From Terriglobia bacterium (GTDB lineage: Bacteria; Acidobacteriota; Terriglobia; Terriglobales; Acidobacteriaceae), in the NCBI GenBank assembly GCA_020073285.1, contig JAIQFM010000009.1, forward strand, positions 1-43,358: a stretch of DNA of 43,358 bases. Reading direction: 5' to 3'. Every line of letters starts with the position of its first letter. The first letter of the stretch is position 1. This document shows, piece after piece, positions 41,936-43,358 of this stretch. The notes under the pieces are model-generated. The model was not told the origin of the DNA and made no database searches. It saw only the letters and a program-made list of their open reading frames with translations. The position numbers and the translations under genes were made by a program.

Positions 41936-43358
41936 ATGAGCTACAGAACTTGCGCTGTCGCAACGCTGCTGTGCATCGTCGTTTCATCGTGGGCACAGGA
42001 AGCCGGAAAATCATTGGAACCCAGAGACCTGCTTTCGTGGAAGACCATTGAGTCAGTGGAGCTCTCGCCCGATGACCGGCAGGTGATTTACTCGACCAAG
42101 GAGCCCGACTGGAAGCTGAACCGGTTCGTCAAGTCGATCTGGGTGGCCGCAACCGACGGCACGGGTCAGCCAGTACCGCTGGCAGCCGCAGATCAAGGCA
42201 ACAAAGACAAAGATGAGTCCGGGCGGTTCTCAACTGAAAAAGATGACGCCCCGCGCTGGGCGCCCGACGGCAGCCGTATCGCATTTCTATCTACCCGCGA
42301 CGGCGCGCCGCAGATATGGACCGTAGCCAGGCCCGGCGGGATCTCCGAGAAGCTGACCAGCGCGCCCGGTGGGGTAGTTTCGTTTGAATGGTCGCCCGAT
42401 AGCCGCCACATTGCGTTCGTAGCGCGCAGCGAGCAAAAAGGCTCATTTGAAGCGCAGCGTGACAAGGAAGCCGGCGTGGTGATCGACAAGTGGAGCTTCG
42501 TGATCTACAAGTTGCTGAACAGTTCGTTGTTTCTGGAACTTGATCGATCAACCGAGCTGTGGCTGATCGACGTTGCCTCCCGCGCGGCGGAACCTCTGAT
42601 CACGGATGGTTCGGTGAGCCAGTTTGCCTGGTCGCCCGATGGCCAGCGCCTTGCCGCGATGGTCCACCCCGCCACCGGATGGTTTGCGACGCAAAGAAAC
42701 GACGCCGTAATCTACACGCTGGCCAGCAAGAAGTCGCAAGTGATTACGCGCGGGAGCGGTGGCGAGGACTTCGATAACACTACCGGGTATTCGGATCCCG
42801 TCTGGTCGCCCGACGGCAGCGGCCTGGCCCTGTTCTTCAGGAGCATGGCCAAGCGGTGGCAAGCGAAGTCGCAGCTTGGCATCTACTGGTTTGAGCAGTC
42901 GAAATTCGTGCCGGTCCCCGGGGCCGACCGCCTGGTGCTGTACACGCCCAAGCTGGCTTGGCCGGACCGCGACCGCATGCTCCTGGAAAACACCTCGCAC
43001 GGCAGCCGGCAATCGTTCTGGCTATCCGTGTCGAATGGCGCGCTCACTCCCGTGGGCGAGCATCGCGGCAGCGAGAGCCGCGTCAGCTTTTCGCGCGATG
43101 GAAAAACCATGGCGTTTGTGCGCGGCTCCACCAGCGAGGCCCCCGAAGTCTACGTTGCTCACGCACCGTTCGCGTCGGCCTCCCGCCTGACTTCCTTGAA
43201 CACGTCCACGTCAGATGCTCGGCTCCCCGGGTTTGAACGCGTTCATTGGAAATCGACTGACGGCACGGAGGTAGAAGGCTGGCTCGGCAAGCCCGCCGAC
43301 TTTCGTGCCGATCGCAAGTATCCGCTTCTGGTCATTGTGCATGGCTGGCCCGGTGTCG
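41936..43358 (+). CDS. S9-family (prolyl oligopeptidase-type) peptidase, 3' part cut by window
   Basis: 474 codons of a secreted serine peptidase are visible. A signal peptide (about 1-20, ending SSWAQ) precedes a WD40-like propeller with several SPDG-type turns (APRWAPDGSRIAFLSTR, FEWSPDSRHIAFVAR, FAWSPDGQRLAAM and VWSPDGSGLALFF). The α/β-hydrolase domain begins at about 430 (HWKSTDGTEVEGWLGKP) and reaches YPLLVIVHGWPGV at the window edge, before the Ser, Asp and His of the triad. The family releases peptides from short substrates, outside the cytoplasm here. GAGGA lies six bases before the ATG. The gene follows the right cassette by 36 bases on the same strand and has no counterpart in the left cassette. 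Confidence 0.92.
   Translation, partial: MSYRTCAVATLLCIVVSSWAQEAGKSLEPRDLLSWKTIESVELSPDDRQVIYSTKEPDWKLNRFVKSIWVAATDGTGQPVPLAAADQGNKDKDESGRFSTEKDDAPRWAPDGSRIAFLSTRDGAPQIWTVARPGGISEKLTSAPGGVVSFEWSPDSRHIAFVARSEQKGSFEAQRDKEAGVVIDKWSFVIYKLLNSSLFLELDRSTELWLIDVASRAAEPLITDGSVSQFAWSPDGQRLAAMVHPATGWFATQRNDAVIYTLASKKSQVITRGSGGEDFDNTTGYSDPVWSPDGSGLALFFRSMAKRWQAKSQLGIYWFEQSKFVPVPGADRLVLYTPKLAWPDRDRMLLENTSHGSRQSFWLSVSNGALTPVGEHRGSESRVSFSRDGKTMAFVRGSTSEAPEVYVAHAPFASASRLTSLNTSTSDARLPGFERVHWKSTDGTEVEGWLGKPADFRADRKYPLLVIVHGWPGV

Overview
The window looks like a chromosomal segment of an acidobacterium with roughly 60% GC. The evidence is the set of families rather than a marker gene: two Oar-like TonB-dependent receptors of about 1050 residues with an N-terminal carboxypeptidase-regulatory-like domain, BNR/Asp-box propeller proteins, secreted M28 and S9 peptidases, short secreted proteins with a TNDEIP motif, and two radical SAM proteins of the tetraether/membrane-spanning-lipid synthase type. 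No rRNA or taxonomic marker is present, so the assignment is an inference.

Layout. 1-8463 (minus strand): a truncated hybrid histidine kinase, a protein with a class III cyclase-like domain, a secreted M28 peptidase, a redoxin and MutY. 8631-14923 (minus): a pilin locus with FimT/GspH-, PilV-, PilW- and PilX-like proteins, a PEP-CTERM protein in the middle, and a TNDEIP-motif secreted protein at each end. 15083-23120: a small secreted protein and two radical SAM paralogues on the minus strand, separated by a plus-strand 1047-residue propeller protein. 23377-25907: a tiny ORF, a 77-residue helical protein, an RlpA-like SPOR protein, a HIT protein and a receiver-like protein with a basic tail. 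25908-27040: sparse DNA holding a CAT-anticodon tRNA and a decayed copy of its 3' half. 27041-41899: two paralogous four-gene cassettes in mirror image around a divergent control region. Each encodes an ECF sigma factor, a zinc-finger transmembrane anti-sigma factor, an Oar-like receptor and a secreted sialidase-fold protein. 41936-end: a truncated S9 peptidase.

Three themes stand out. First, the mirror-image cassettes look like a duplicated regulation-plus-surface system; the left receptor gene is clearly AT-richer than the right one, and the right anti-sigma gene appears to begin at an ATC codon. Second, many gene borders carry degenerate arrays with a strict 6-, 7- or 8-base period. They often come in inverted pairs and abut stop or start codons, while the unit sequence differs from locus to locus. 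Third, the two radical SAM paralogues differ in their cysteine motifs and may act in making membrane-spanning (iso-diabolic-acid-type) lipids. All coordinates were read by eye, and family names rest on recognised motifs, not on database searches.
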